DNA of 64,000 nucleotides, taken from WM-3-3 sp041660045 (GTDB taxonomy: Bacteria > Pseudomonadota > Gammaproteobacteria > Methylococcales > Methylomonadaceae). Position 1 is the stretch's first letter; every line of letters begins with the position of its first letter. The DNA lies in contig JBAZXA010000012.1 of assembly GCA_041660045.1 (NCBI GenBank), positions 1-64,000 on the forward strand. The letters are read 5' to 3'. Under the pieces are notes generated by a model. That model worked only from the letters and a program-made list of their open reading frames with translations. It was not told the DNA's origin and did no database searches. A program made the position numbers and the translations under genes. Below, piece after piece: positions 34,100-44,290 of the stretch.

Positions 34100-35503
34100 C
34101 TAAATCCGATAGCTTTTCGAGGCTAGCGCTGCCGCTTTTTTCAAGAACTCCGCGCGCTCCGCCAAATTGGGAATTTTTTCAGCCAATAGTTTGCTTAGGT
34201 CAGCTTCTGAACTTGCTTTTTTCAAGGTCGATTTAACCAAATGCTTGGCAACTGGCCCTAAATACAAGGTTAATTCTGAGGTTAAGCGTTCGATATACTC
34301 AGTACAGCTGGTTAGCCCTGATGAATGGCTATGGGTGTCAAATGGGGATGGCTTTTCTATTTTTGAATTTATCGATAAATTCAAGTCATTGATAAATTGT
34401 TGCCGTTCAATATCGGTGGGGATAAATTCCAACAAAGAGTTGACCAACTGGCTGATATTATCGGTTTTTTTGCTTTGTTTTTTTACCAGCACTTTGGCTA
34501 CTGGCCCTATGCGGTGTGTTAAACTTTTTTCCACAATGGATAGCTGGGTTTGCACCTCTGACAAGACATTGGCTGAAAGTGATAACGAACTAGGGTTAGT
34601 CTGCGGCGGTTCAAGCTGCTGTTGCAGGACATTTTTTACAGTAAGCACCGTAGTTGCCAAATCTTTGGAAATCTGGAAACTATCGGGGCTATGTTCCAAA
34701 CAATCAGCAAGCGCCTTAGAAAAACTTAGCGCATCTTGGTAACGTTGCTGAGGTTCTTGTTTTAGAGCCTTGTTTAGCACTAAGGCAAGGTTGCTAGCTA
34801 ACTTTTGCTCAAAGTCTTGCGCGATTAACGCATCAATGATGATGCTATAATCAAGGAGTAAGGATTTAACGCGTTTATTAATCAGCAATTCAAATAAGAC
34901 TAACGCGGTGGAATATAAATCTGAATTTGCCGCTACCAAGCCCCCCGCTTTAGCTTCTGGCGACATATAGGATGGCGTCCCCATAACATCGCCAAGCTGG
35001 GTTAAATCGGAGTTGTCGATATGCGCCACACCAAAATCCGTCACTTTAACTTGGCCATTATCCAACACCATTATATTGGCGGGTTTAATATCTCTGTGTA
35101 CGATATTCATGGCATGCGCGCTGTTCAAGGCTTCCAACACTTTAAGGATTAAGTTTATCGCCTGTGCTGCCGAAAGTAGCTGCTTGGAACGTAAAAAAGC
35201 TTCTAAATTAATGCCTTTTACATATTCCATGACCATATAAGGCTGCGCCCCGTTGATCGCGCAATCATAAATGGTAACAATATTTGGATGCTGGCAGCGT
35301 GCCGCCGCTTTTACTTCGTTAGCGAAGCGCCGCAAAAAATCCTCCCCCATATCGCCAGCCATATGATGGCTATGCAACACTTTAATTGCCACTTCCCGGT
35401 CAATATCACTGTCATAAGCTTTATAAACCACGCCCATTGAGCCCTGGCCCAGCAGCGATATGACGGGATATTTACCGATTTTTGAGGGTAAGGATGCGAC
35501 CAT
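34100..35503 (-). CDS. PpkA-like Ser/Thr protein kinase with two C-terminal repeats
   Basis: Residues 10-275 of this 467-residue protein form a complete Hanks-type kinase domain: glycine loop GQGSMGVVYKAY, K41 in AIKVL, HRDIKPAN with D138, DFGVAH at 156-161 and the SPEA motif. The rest has two copies of a 55-residue helical unit (about 320-375 and 408-462) with the core LGPVAK.LVK and I.....ER.EFL, like the domain I know as DUF8082. There is no membrane span, unlike classical PpkA. It follows the haem/HAMP gene by 6 nt. By T6SS precedent the target could be the FHA protein (44291-45670), with the PP2C phosphatase as the opposing enzyme. Confidence 0.92.
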   Translation of the reverse strand: MVASLPSKIGKYPVISLLGQGSMGVVYKAYDSDIDREVAIKVLHSHHMAGDMGEDFLRRFANEVKAAARCQHPNIVTIYDCAINGAQPYMVMEYVKGINLEAFLRSKQLLSAAQAINLILKVLEALNSAHAMNIVHRDIKPANIMVLDNGQVKVTDFGVAHIDNSDLTQLGDVMGTPSYMSPEAKAGGLVAANSDLYSTALVLFELLINKRVKSLLLDYSIIIDALIAQDFEQKLASNLALVLNKALKQEPQQRYQDALSFSKALADCLEHSPDSFQISKDLATTVLTVKNVLQQQLEPPQTNPSSLSLSANVLSEVQTQLSIVEKSLTHRIGPVAKVLVKKQSKKTDNISQLVNSLLEFIPTDIERQQFINDLNLSINSKIEKPSPFDTHSHSSGLTSCTEYIERLTSELTLYLGPVAKHLVKSTLKKASSEADLSKLLAEKIPNLAERAEFLKKAAALASKSYRI

Positions 35504-35509
35504 CAGTTA

Positions 35510-36391
35510 TCAATCACTGGCCTCTTCCAACATGGTGAAGGCATTCACCAAACTGCGCTGCATCCGGTTAAACGATTGGCTCACCGAAGCAATCTCATCT
35601 TGGCCTTTCACTTCAATTTCAGGAATGTTCAGCTCCCCCATACTGACCTTGTCCGCTTGCTTGGCGATATTGACCATCGGCTTAATCACAATATAATGCA
35701 ACAGGACATTCAATAGCACGCCGATAATTAAAAAAACCGCCGTAATTGAAATTAAAAAGCCATAAAAGGTTTTTTGCGCCCGTTGCAAAGGTACCGACAT
35801 CGGCACAGAAACCACTTGCGCCCCAATAATCTCGCCCATTTTCCAACCAAAACCATTGGCATCACCGTAAGCATCAATCAGTGTTTGCGGGGCTTGGGCC
35901 GGCGTGCTGTGGCAGGTTAAACAGCTTTGGTTAGTGATTTTTATGGGTTTGCTCATATACAAAACGCGCCCGGTTGGGTTATCGCGTTCGCCAATTAACT
36001 CTTGTTGATCGCCATGGTTTTTAAACCAAGCGACAATATCAGATTCCCAATCGGTAGTCCGGTTGATTGGATTTGTGGGATTTAACGTGGCTTCTTTATA
36101 ACTGTATTCGGGATTGTTTTTTTGCAGTTCATTAATATAGCGGTTTGCTGAATAGGCGGGTACCGTTTGTGGCAAAAACTTATGTTTGCCTTGTTCATTG
36201 AGCAGGGGTTTAATTTCATTAATGGTGTAACCCCGAACAGCTAAGGCGCTGTCCATCATAATTCGGGCAGAATTTAGCACTTCCTCGCGGGCATTCGCCT
36301 GCAGTATTTGGTATGAGAATAGCGCCGAACAGCCAATACCGATAATACCGGCCAGCCCCAATACCAAGTTAAACTTAACTCTTAGTTTCAT
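35510..36391 (-). CDS. c-type haem (DUF3365) sensor with HAMP domain
   Basis: This 293-residue protein has an N-terminal span (about 8-28) and a periplasmic Tll0287-like/DUF3365 domain with a covalent haem motif CLTCH (157-161). A second span follows at about 209-236, then a cytoplasmic HAMP domain (IVIKPMVNIAKQADKVSMGELN, about 236-285). It ends right after HAMP, with no kinase or methyl-acceptor output of its own. The Ser/Thr kinase gene starts 6 nt downstream, so the likely output is a protein-protein signal to that kinase. It could report redox state, O2 or NO to the secretion system; this is inference from gene order. Confidence 0.88.
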   Translation of the reverse strand: MKLRVKFNLVLGLAGIIGIGCSALFSYQILQANAREEVLNSARIMMDSALAVRGYTINEIKPLLNEQGKHKFLPQTVPAYSANRYINELQKNNPEYSYKEATLNPTNPINRTTDWESDIVAWFKNHGDQQELIGERDNPTGRVLYMSKPIKITNQSCLTCHSTPAQAPQTLIDAYGDANGFGWKMGEIIGAQVVSVPMSVPLQRAQKTFYGFLISITAVFLIIGVLLNVLLHYIVIKPMVNIAKQADKVSMGELNIPEIEVKGQDEIASVSQSFNRMQRSLVNAFTMLEEASD

Positions 36392-36493
36392 CTCATCTGC
36401 CTACAATAATTGCGCCTTAACGCTCGATAACTTGCTGAATTTGTATATTAATTGTAATCGCAAAGTTACCCGTAAAATAGTGAATTTTAAACA

Positions 36494-38032
36494 TTATCCA
36501 GCGTAAAAATCAGCAATGACGACGGTAATATTGTCACGTCCATATTTTTTTAAGGCCTGCTTGATAAGGTTTTCCGCTACCGTATGACTATCCCCAAGCG
36601 TCATTAAAGCAGTGATTTCACTGTCAGAAAGCTCCTTGTCCAAACCATCACTACACAGTAAATAACGGTCACCAATCTCGGCATCAAATAAATAACTATC
36701 TAAAACCAATTCTTCATCACCGCCGACGGCACGTGTAATGACATTGGCGCCCGCCTGTAACAACGCTTGTTCGCGGCTTAAGCCATTAACTTCAATTAAC
36801 TCATCAACCAAGGTATGGTCGCGCGTTAATTGGCTCAGCTGGCCTAGCCGGAAACGGTATAAACGGCTGTCGCCCGCCCAAATCACCCCACAATGGCTAC
36901 CGTAGGCCAGTAACACAACAACGGTAGAACCGACCACGCAAGTATGATTAAAAGAGGAAGCATAGTAACTTAATTCACTATTAAGTTGCTGTAATTTTGC
37001 ACTCGCCTGTTCCATTAAAACACTGATATCAGCGCATTTTTTTAACTCTGCGAAGGCTTCTACAATTGCTCGGCTGGCAACATCACCGGATTGATGTCCG
37101 CCCATACCATCAGCAACTACCCAAACCCCAGCCACTGGATTATTCAGCATGGCATCTTCATTTTGCTTACGGACATTTCCAACCACACTGATGCCATGTG
37201 AAACCCAAGCGTGCTCAAGCATGCTTTGCGCTGCGCTTGCATCAGCTGTTTCCACCCTATCCACAAGGTCTTGCTGACTATCTACATGCATAGTAGCGTC
37301 TTGTATAATGTGCTCGGCTTTTGCTACTTGAAAGCCGCCAGTGAGGAATCCCACAAACCTATCCGCAGTTGGCAAGCCTTCGCAATACGTGAATTGGGCG
37401 GGTAATAACGGACTTTCTTTAGTGGCCCAAAAACTGTAATTGGTAAATAATTTACCCATTAGGCTTTGGCTAAGCCTGGGAAATAGATATTCCAGCGGGT
37501 TTTGGTTTTCCGGCCCATACCAACCCTGTGGGTAAGCGGCAGCGTTGTTAACCTGGCTAATATCCTTATTAAACCAACGTTGGGGGACATGGTTTTTAAG
37601 CTCAAGCAGCTTAACTGAACGCTCAAAACGATCAAATTCAAAATCTGCCGAGAGCGCCGACAGTGCCAGATATTCCAATTGGTCAAACCAATCAGCATCG
37701 GCGAGAAACACGGCTGGCATATCGTTAGCCTCAATGCTTTGCGCCAAGGTTAAGGGAAAATATCGCCCCACTTTATCGACGCAAGGCATCATTATCCCCA
37801 CCCAAGCTGACGGCCCACATAAACCTGGGCTTAAGGCAAAACGCCAGATGGGACTGACTAAAAATGCGGGCAACCAAGCCTCTGCCATAGTTTGCTGGCT
37901 ACTGTGTAAACAGGCTTCTAGCCATTGCTGCCAGGGCTTAATGAAATCAGGGTCTAGCCTACGGCTGACAAAATCCCCCAAGACCGGCAACTTACCATAA
38001 AACCCCAGGCCACTGGCCTCTGATAAGCTCAC
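36494..38032 (-). CDS. tagF: TagF-PppA fusion: T6SS accessory domain plus PP2C phosphatase
   Basis: Residues 8-230 of this 512-residue protein match TagF/DUF2094 (GFYGKLPVLGDFVSRRL, SPIWRFALSPGLCGPSAWVGIMMPCVDKVGRYFPL). Residues about 275-510 are a PP2C phosphatase (VRKQNEDAML, WVVADGMGGHQSGDVAS, VIWAGDSRLYR, LLCSDGLDKELSD, GRDNITVVI), with the metal-binding Asp residues in place. Such fusions are known in type VI clusters; TagF restrains secretion and PppA reverses the kinase. The GTG start overlaps the tssM stop (GTGA), which suggests translational coupling. Confidence 0.93.
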   Translation of the reverse strand: MSLSEASGLGFYGKLPVLGDFVSRRLDPDFIKPWQQWLEACLHSSQQTMAEAWLPAFLVSPIWRFALSPGLCGPSAWVGIMMPCVDKVGRYFPLTLAQSIEANDMPAVFLADADWFDQLEYLALSALSADFEFDRFERSVKLLELKNHVPQRWFNKDISQVNNAAAYPQGWYGPENQNPLEYLFPRLSQSLMGKLFTNYSFWATKESPLLPAQFTYCEGLPTADRFVGFLTGGFQVAKAEHIIQDATMHVDSQQDLVDRVETADASAAQSMLEHAWVSHGISVVGNVRKQNEDAMLNNPVAGVWVVADGMGGHQSGDVASRAIVEAFAELKKCADISVLMEQASAKLQQLNSELSYYASSFNHTCVVGSTVVVLLAYGSHCGVIWAGDSRLYRFRLGQLSQLTRDHTLVDELIEVNGLSREQALLQAGANVITRAVGGDEELVLDSYLFDAEIGDRYLLCSDGLDKELSDSEITALMTLGDSHTVAENLIKQALKKYGRDNITVVIADFYAG

Positions 38033-41000
38033 AACAGCTCCGGACAGCGGAAAGCTTGGTATTCGGTGAGCGCAAAAGGATTATTCACACTAGCCGCCCG
38101 CAATTCAAAACGCGCAACTAAGCCATCAAGCTTAACTGTTAAATTGAAGCGATCGGGCAGCGCGGTACGCTCGATATTAAAATCGTCCAACATTTTAAAC
38201 AATGCCCAAGCCCCTTCTTTAAACCGGCTAACTTGCTTACCCTCCAAGGTTTCAAAAACCAATCGTACGCCTGCGCTAGAATTAATACCGGGCCACTTAA
38301 ATTGGGTGCTTAACTCCGGCCCATGTTGGTATACCAGCTCTTGGCCTTCTATATTTAATCTGAAGGTGCCTACCTTGTCATCAAGGCTTAATGGTTTTAG
38401 CTCAAAATCAACTTGGGGTTTGCTGGCCGCCCCGGGAAAAAATGCCTCCCGAATTTTAGCGGCTAATTGAAATTGCTTAAGTGCCACAGCCGATAAACCT
38501 AAACTATTATCACCTGGGAGTTCTTGCCAAATGGCAGCAGAGGTATCCACCAAGCCTTTTAAGTGATTATTAAAATATTGCTCAACCACCCCATTTGCTG
38601 AGAATATTTTAATAAAATCAGCCATTAAAACTTCTTGCTGGGCATTTTTTGTAAACGGGTAGCGACCTGCCAAAGCACTGTTGCAGGGTATGTCCACGCT
38701 AGTTTTTAAAAAACTGTTCAGCTGCGCTTTCGCGTCGGTTTTAATGTTGCTGCCGCCAGTACGGGTCAAATTTTCTAAAGATGCCGCTAGCTTCTCCGGT
38801 AATCTGGCAAAATCTAGTTTCGCGCTTTGTAGCGGGCTTAATGCCCCGCCCGGCAAGATACTGGCTTTTTTATCCGGTGCGTTACTCACTTGTAATAGAT
38901 AATCATGCAGGTTTTTCAAGGCCGCCATGCTTGCCTCTATTGGCGCTGGCCTATCAGGTAGTGCCAGCACTTGTTGATTATACGGGGCAAAATAGGCTTC
39001 CAAGGCCTTAACAGGGTCAGTACTACTGTCGGTGCTTTGTGGTTTAGCCAAGGCCAGGGCTTTTTGGCTGAGCGCATCAGGAATCTGCCCGGTGACAGCA
39101 GCCAGCCCTTGTGTGACCGGATTTGCTGCTGTTGCTGCGGCTAGTTGGGTTAAAGAGGTATTTTTTGCCAGCGTTTGCAAAAGCAGCTTTAAGGGTGAGT
39201 CTGGCCGCGAAAGTAAATCCAAAGTATCAATCAATTGGTTATTGGTTTGCTGCGGCCTAATGTTTAAACTTGTGATCACCCCATCCCACTGTTTTTGATA
39301 ATCCGCTAAGTACAATCGCAAAAAATCGCCGTATAAACGCTCAGTTTCAGCCAAATTATCAACTGCTTTACCTAAAACCCAAGTTTGCCCACTGGCTTCC
39401 ATGACATAGGCTTTGCTGTTTTTTAAAAATACCTCCGTGTAACCATACGCGGTAAACAAGCCGGGTACTTGCACGCTTTCCAAGTCTTTACCATTGGCAC
39501 TATAAACCCGCCCACCATTGGGATTTAATTGCTCAGCCAAGTGCAGATCATGCTCATGGTCTAACAGCGCTTCATTCTTAAATTGGCCATAAAGTTGTAT
39601 CGCTAACGGCGTTTGCTGTAATCGCGCCCGTACCGATGCCACAAAATTTGCATCTGCGGCCATAGGCGCTAACGGTAACATTAACAAATTGTCCAAATGT
39701 GCCTGTAATTGGGCTTGTGTTGCCGGGTCAGTAGCAAAACTTTGTTGCCAATCTAGCTTAAGCCATGCTTTAACTGTATTGGCATCGCGATGCTCAGGTT
39801 CCACTAACATTAAATAAACCCTGAACAGTTGATAAAGTACTTCTAAATTGTTGCCTTCTGCACCTTGTATACGCTGTTGTAAGCGCTGGACCAGCAATGG
39901 GGCAAAGGCATTGGAGAGCAACTGCCGATAAGCAACGTTGACGCCCGCGTCAATCTTATCACCTTGATATAAACCAAAACCGCTAGCCCATTCAGTTTCA
40001 GGGAACACCGTACGCGCAGCCAACAAGGCATTTAAGCGTGGCAAAACCGCTAGCACAGCTTGTTGTGGCGGGTAAGCCGAGCTTGGATTATTAGCTTGAA
40101 ATAGGGCTATTTGTGTTTCAACTTGCGACAGCGCGTTACTATTAGCCGTAAAACTCACTAGCCATGCGACAATCACGCTTAACAATAAAACCGAAGCTGC
40201 CAAATAGCCACCTAAGCGTAGCGCCTGAAAGCGCTGTTCCAACTTGGCATCAACGCCTACCAATTCCGCTTCAGGGAAAACAACTTGCTTTAACAAACGT
40301 GTTAAAAAGTAACTTTTACCGCGGCCACTGACCTGGGTTGGCGCGACACGATCTAGCCGATAAGCTGCCGCCAATGCCGCCATCACCCGATCTATGGGTG
40401 TGCCTTGCTGGGTGCCGCTGGTAAAATAAACACCGCGTAATAAAAACTCGGTTTCGTAGCGATTGGCTGAAAACGCCATCTCCAGAAAGGTTAGAAGTTG
40501 GCTTTTAAGTAAATGGATTTGCGTTGGAAAGTCAAAAATCGCGCTGCGCCTTTGCACGTCGCGTTCTTCTTGAATACGCCTTAACCGGCGTTGGTTAAGC
40601 CTGAGCACCAAGTCATCATAATCCTTGGCAAATTCATTTAGATTATCGCTAACACTCAGTGCTTGCCCGCCGCTAAAAGTGCGTCCCCACACTTGCGCAC
40701 GCTCTTCCTCAGTGAGGTTGGCAAAAAAATCATTAAAACCGGCAAGCAAATCGGTCTTCGTTAACAACACATAAATGGGCAGTTGCACGCCTAAACGGCT
40801 ATTCAACTCCAATATGCGCTGACGGATCAAATGGGCATGTTGCGCCAGCTGTGCTTCGGTTTGCTGCATGAGGTCTGGGAGGCTTAACGCAACAAACACA
40901 CCATTTAATGGCCGTCTAGGGCGATATTTCTTTAGCAATTCCAAAAAGCCCAACCAAGCTGAGGCATCCACTTCCTGATGGCTGTCTTGGCTCACATAAC

Positions 41001-41547
41001 GCCCTGCGGTATCCAACAAAACCGCTTCATCGGCAAACCACCAATCGCAATCGCGGGTGCCGCTGACGCCTTTCAGAGAATAATGGCCTAAGGGTTCTGC
41101 CAGGGGAAAATGTAGTCCTGAATTGATCAAAGCCGTGGTTTTACCCGAGCCAGGTGTACCAACTATGGCATACCAAGGCAGTTCATACAGATATTGTTGC
41201 CCGCGCTGTTTTTTTTGGGCAGTAGATTTTAACAATGCCATCGCAGCTTCAAAACCCTGCTTAAGCCCTGTTAATTCGGCATTGACGGCATTTTCATTAG
41301 CCGCACCTGCATCCGCCGTGGCCGATAAGCCCGCTATGAGCTTAGCTTCCTGTTGCTTGGCTTTATATTGCCGGCTACCCCACCAGAGCAACCATAGCAC
41401 TATTACTAATAATATGCTTAGCCCACGGCTTAATACGGATTCTAAAGGCACTGCCCCAGCTATCGCCACCAAAGGCCCAAGAAACCAGAGCAATAGTGCT
41501 AACGCCAAGAGGCCGACCAGTTCAATTAGCCATTTATATTTAAGCAC
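38029..41547 (-). CDS. tssM: T6SS membrane core protein TssM (IcmF)
   Basis: This 1,172-residue inner-membrane protein has two spans near the N-terminus (about 7-58), a cytoplasmic NTPase-like domain with an intact Walker A (GTPGSGKT) and VLLDTAGRY, a third span at about 445-467 (AASVLLLSVIVAWLVSF), and a long periplasmic part ending in the IcmF C-terminal beta domain. It forms the TssJLM complex through the envelope. The start is a GTG with AAAGGA about 6 nt upstream. It follows tssL by 23 nt. Confidence 0.95.
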   Translation of the reverse strand: MLKYKWLIELVGLLALALLLWFLGPLVAIAGAVPLESVLSRGLSILLVIVLWLLWWGSRQYKAKQQEAKLIAGLSATADAGAANENAVNAELTGLKQGFEAAMALLKSTAQKKQRGQQYLYELPWYAIVGTPGSGKTTALINSGLHFPLAEPLGHYSLKGVSGTRDCDWWFADEAVLLDTAGRYVSQDSHQEVDASAWLGFLELLKKYRPRRPLNGVFVALSLPDLMQQTEAQLAQHAHLIRQRILELNSRLGVQLPIYVLLTKTDLLAGFNDFFANLTEEERAQVWGRTFSGGQALSVSDNLNEFAKDYDDLVLRLNQRRLRRIQEERDVQRRSAIFDFPTQIHLLKSQLLTFLEMAFSANRYETEFLLRGVYFTSGTQQGTPIDRVMAALAAAYRLDRVAPTQVSGRGKSYFLTRLLKQVVFPEAELVGVDAKLEQRFQALRLGGYLAASVLLLSVIVAWLVSFTANSNALSQVETQIALFQANNPSSAYPPQQAVLAVLPRLNALLAARTVFPETEWASGFGLYQGDKIDAGVNVAYRQLLSNAFAPLLVQRLQQRIQGAEGNNLEVLYQLFRVYLMLVEPEHRDANTVKAWLKLDWQQSFATDPATQAQLQAHLDNLLMLPLAPMAADANFVASVRARLQQTPLAIQLYGQFKNEALLDHEHDLHLAEQLNPNGGRVYSANGKDLESVQVPGLFTAYGYTEVFLKNSKAYVMEASGQTWVLGKAVDNLAETERLYGDFLRLYLADYQKQWDGVITSLNIRPQQTNNQLIDTLDLLSRPDSPLKLLLQTLAKNTSLTQLAAATAANPVTQGLAAVTGQIPDALSQKALALAKPQSTDSSTDPVKALEAYFAPYNQQVLALPDRPAPIEASMAALKNLHDYLLQVSNAPDKKASILPGGALSPLQSAKLDFARLPEKLAASLENLTRTGGSNIKTDAKAQLNSFLKTSVDIPCNSALAGRYPFTKNAQQEVLMADFIKIFSANGVVEQYFNNHLKGLVDTSAAIWQELPGDNSLGLSAVALKQFQLAAKIREAFFPGAASKPQVDFELKPLSLDDKVGTFRLNIEGQELVYQHGPELSTQFKWPGINSSAGVRLVFETLEGKQVSRFKEGAWALFKMLDDFNIERTALPDRFNLTVKLDGLVARFELRAASVNNPFALTEYQAFRCPELL

Positions 41548-41570
41548 GGACTATCCTTTGCACAACTTGC

Positions 41571-42881
41571 TCAATTTATCAAAATATCCACGCGGCGGTT
41601 AAACGCGCGCTGCTCAGCCGTCTCATTACTGAGCAAAGCTTCAGCATCGGCACGGCCTTCCGATAACACAGGTTCATGTAGCGGGGCTGTCGCTTGTAAC
41701 AGCGCCCGAACATGGTCGGCCCTGGCTTGTGATAAATGCCAATTGGACGGAAAACGCGCCGAAATTATAGCTTGGTTATCGGTATGCCCTGTAATCACAA
41801 TATTATCCTGGCCTTTGGCTAACTCCAGGGCGATTTTTTTTAGCATGGGAATAAACTCCGGCTTTATTTTATCGCTGCCTGAGGTAAAACTATTCCTGAT
41901 GCGTAAGATTTTGTCATCGACCACTTCCACTAAACCCTGGTTAATTTCTTGACCTAATATAGGCTTAAACCGTGAACCTGCCAAAACCGGCACTGGCGTT
42001 AAAGCTGGCAACGGCTGGCTGTTGGCAACAGCAATCGGCAACGGCTCATGGGCTAAGGCCAGTAACTGTTTGTAAACTGGATCAACCTTCGCATTAATAG
42101 CAAAAACAAAACCCAAATACGCCAATAACAGCAACACACTTGCCACAGCGGCCGATACCCACAATGGCACTTGCTTGGCCATCGATGTTTTACCGGTATA
42201 TTGGCCTTGCCAATGCGCTGACAATTCAACCGGAAAATCGCCACGGCTTTGTTGAATCAGCTGGTAAAGTTCCGTACGAAGTTTATCCAGTTCATTAGCG
42301 CCATTACTGATAACCCGATATTTGCCTTCAAAACCAAAACTGATCAAGACATAACATAATTCGAGCAATGCCAGATTTTGCTTGGGGTGATTACGCGCAT
42401 AACTGACTACCTGAAAAAAGCGTTCGCCACCCCAAGCTTCTTGATGCTTACTGATTAATAAACACATGTGGCCCCAATTTGATTGCGTACCCCACGGTGT
42501 ATTTTGTATCACTTCATCAATATAAGCCGATAACACGTAGCTGGCCGACTTAACCTGTTCGGCTAGAAACCCCGCTTCTAGGGCTTTGTTTTCAAACTCG
42601 CTAAGATCAATAAGCAAACTTTGTTTGAGTTGTTCGATAGCGCTGTAACTGACCATCAACTTAAGCCTTGCCGTCAACGACAATAACCCTGAGGCTAACC
42701 CGAGCAAGGCATTGCTGGCAGCATCAGCACTAAGTGCGCTTAAATCAGCTGCTTTGGCATCCGCTTGGGCATAGCCATGGTTAACTGGGGCGGATTTTAC
42801 CCCTGCCGATGCCCGGCCTCCTGGATTAGGCAACAATACGGTTTTATCTTCATCTTTGCCAAAAGGGCCTACCTCTGCCAT
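41571..42881 (-). CDS. tssL: T6SS protein TssL with OmpA-like peptidoglycan-binding domain
   Basis: This protein of about 436 residues starts with a Gly/Ala-rich leader and a DotU/IcmH cytoplasmic domain (AGFLAEQVKSASYVLSAYIDEVIQNTPWG, FEGKYRV). One span follows (VPLWVSAAVASVLLLLAYLGFVF), then a periplasmic OmpA-like domain (IVITGHTDN, SNWHLSQARADHVRALL, RRVDILI). It anchors TssJLM to peptidoglycan. The ATG at 42881 lies 5 nt after the tssK stop; a TTG three codons earlier would overlap it. This is the extended form of TssL that does not need a separate TagL. Confidence 0.95.
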   Translation of the reverse strand: MAEVGPFGKDEDKTVLLPNPGGRASAGVKSAPVNHGYAQADAKAADLSALSADAASNALLGLASGLLSLTARLKLMVSYSAIEQLKQSLLIDLSEFENKALEAGFLAEQVKSASYVLSAYIDEVIQNTPWGTQSNWGHMCLLISKHQEAWGGERFFQVVSYARNHPKQNLALLELCYVLISFGFEGKYRVISNGANELDKLRTELYQLIQQSRGDFPVELSAHWQGQYTGKTSMAKQVPLWVSAAVASVLLLLAYLGFVFAINAKVDPVYKQLLALAHEPLPIAVANSQPLPALTPVPVLAGSRFKPILGQEINQGLVEVVDDKILRIRNSFTSGSDKIKPEFIPMLKKIALELAKGQDNIVITGHTDNQAIISARFPSNWHLSQARADHVRALLQATAPLHEPVLSEGRADAEALLSNETAEQRAFNRRVDILIN

Positions 42882-42886
42882 TTTTA

Positions 42887-44227
42887 TCAACCTGTTTTAA
42901 TTGCCCAAAATTCCAGCTCCAAGCCAGGAAAATTACCGCCGATATAAAACGCAAAGCCACCGGACTGCAGCATTTTTTCCCAATAGGGGTTGTGTTTATC
43001 CAGCTCAAAATAGGAATAACCTGCGTGATAAGGAATTTGTCTAGGTGCAACAGGCAAGGGCGAAATGGTAATGCCAGGCAAAGCCGATTGCACCAGCTTA
43101 AGGATTTCTTCAACGGGTGCGATTTTTACTTGTGGCGGAAAACTCGTACGTAACAATTCGGAGGACATTTGCGCACTGACTGCCAGCACAAAATAAGCAC
43201 TTTCCAACAATTTAACATCGGGGCGTGCGCTGCCATAAACCGATAGGTCATGCTTAGTCAATGGGATTTGTATGGCATTTTGTTCCAACACCCGGCTTAA
43301 TAATGCCCGCAGCTCAAGTATTAAGGCTAAAAAAGCAGCGCTAGGATGGTCATGCTGGTATGCCGGCATTTGTATTGGGCGCTTGTTATGTCGGTAGAAC
43401 GTCGACAAATCACCCATCATCTGCAGGCCCAAAGCGAACAAGTTTTCGGGATGGATGGCGGTATCTATAGCTAAATGCCCTAATAAAGGTTGGTAACGGT
43501 TTACTGTTTGCAACAACATTAAATCGGCAAACTCACCTACCCCTGCGCCTTGTGAGGCACCTGCCACCCTGGCTGCCAACGCTTCGCCTCGGGTCTGCAA
43601 CAAACCATGGAGTTCCCTTAAAAATGAACCCAGTACGTGGCTAACACCGCTGTGTAACACACAGGGAATAAAATTTTCATCCAACAAAATGGTTTTATCC
43701 GCCCGCACCTCAATAATTCTAGCCACCGCCAAACAAACATAGCCTGACCTTTCTTTGCTGCCCAACAATAACTTTGGCTGTAACCGACCAATTTGTACCG
43801 GATAGCGGCCATCGTAACCGGCATTATTGTCTTTTACTTCACGGTCTAGCAGGCGATAACGCGCCAGACCATCATCATTATCCTCACTGTCGGTTTCTAC
43901 CCCATCCGGCCGGGACAAAGGCAAACACAAATACACCACTTCATTGGCGACATTTTCATCCACATCTAGCGCTGGTGGTAGTGCATCATCATCTGGCAAA
44001 AAAAACGGTGTACCGTCTTGAAAATTACCACGCGCCTCAACCATCGCTAGTTTACCTATGGCCAGTAGGGCTGTATCTAACTTGAGTGCGGAAAACCCCC
44101 AATAGTAACTCCGCAGCCCTTGGCAGCGGCCATCGATACGTTTTTCCAAATATCGGTCGTGCTGTTGAAAATGCTGCGGCCTGAGAAACATACCTTCAGA
44201 CCAGATCACCTTGCCATTAATTGACAT
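42887..44227 (-). CDS. tssK: T6SS baseplate protein TssK
   Basis: This 446-residue protein has the family opening VIWSEGMFLRPQHFQQHDRYLEK, the GFSALKLD segment and the C-terminal YFELDKHNPYWEKM block. TssK trimers link the baseplate (TssEFG-VgrG) to the TssJLM membrane complex. AAGGAAAG precedes the ATG. It lies between the FHA gene and tssL with short gaps. Confidence 0.96.
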   Translation of the reverse strand: MSINGKVIWSEGMFLRPQHFQQHDRYLEKRIDGRCQGLRSYYWGFSALKLDTALLAIGKLAMVEARGNFQDGTPFFLPDDDALPPALDVDENVANEVVYLCLPLSRPDGVETDSEDNDDGLARYRLLDREVKDNNAGYDGRYPVQIGRLQPKLLLGSKERSGYVCLAVARIIEVRADKTILLDENFIPCVLHSGVSHVLGSFLRELHGLLQTRGEALAARVAGASQGAGVGEFADLMLLQTVNRYQPLLGHLAIDTAIHPENLFALGLQMMGDLSTFYRHNKRPIQMPAYQHDHPSAAFLALILELRALLSRVLEQNAIQIPLTKHDLSVYGSARPDVKLLESAYFVLAVSAQMSSELLRTSFPPQVKIAPVEEILKLVQSALPGITISPLPVAPRQIPYHAGYSYFELDKHNPYWEKMLQSGGFAFYIGGNFPGLELEFWAIKTG

Positions 44228-44290
44228 ATTCTTATTACTTTCCTTAGGTTAGTGTGCTTCGCCAGTTTGGCTTAGCGCGATAGCCGGGTA

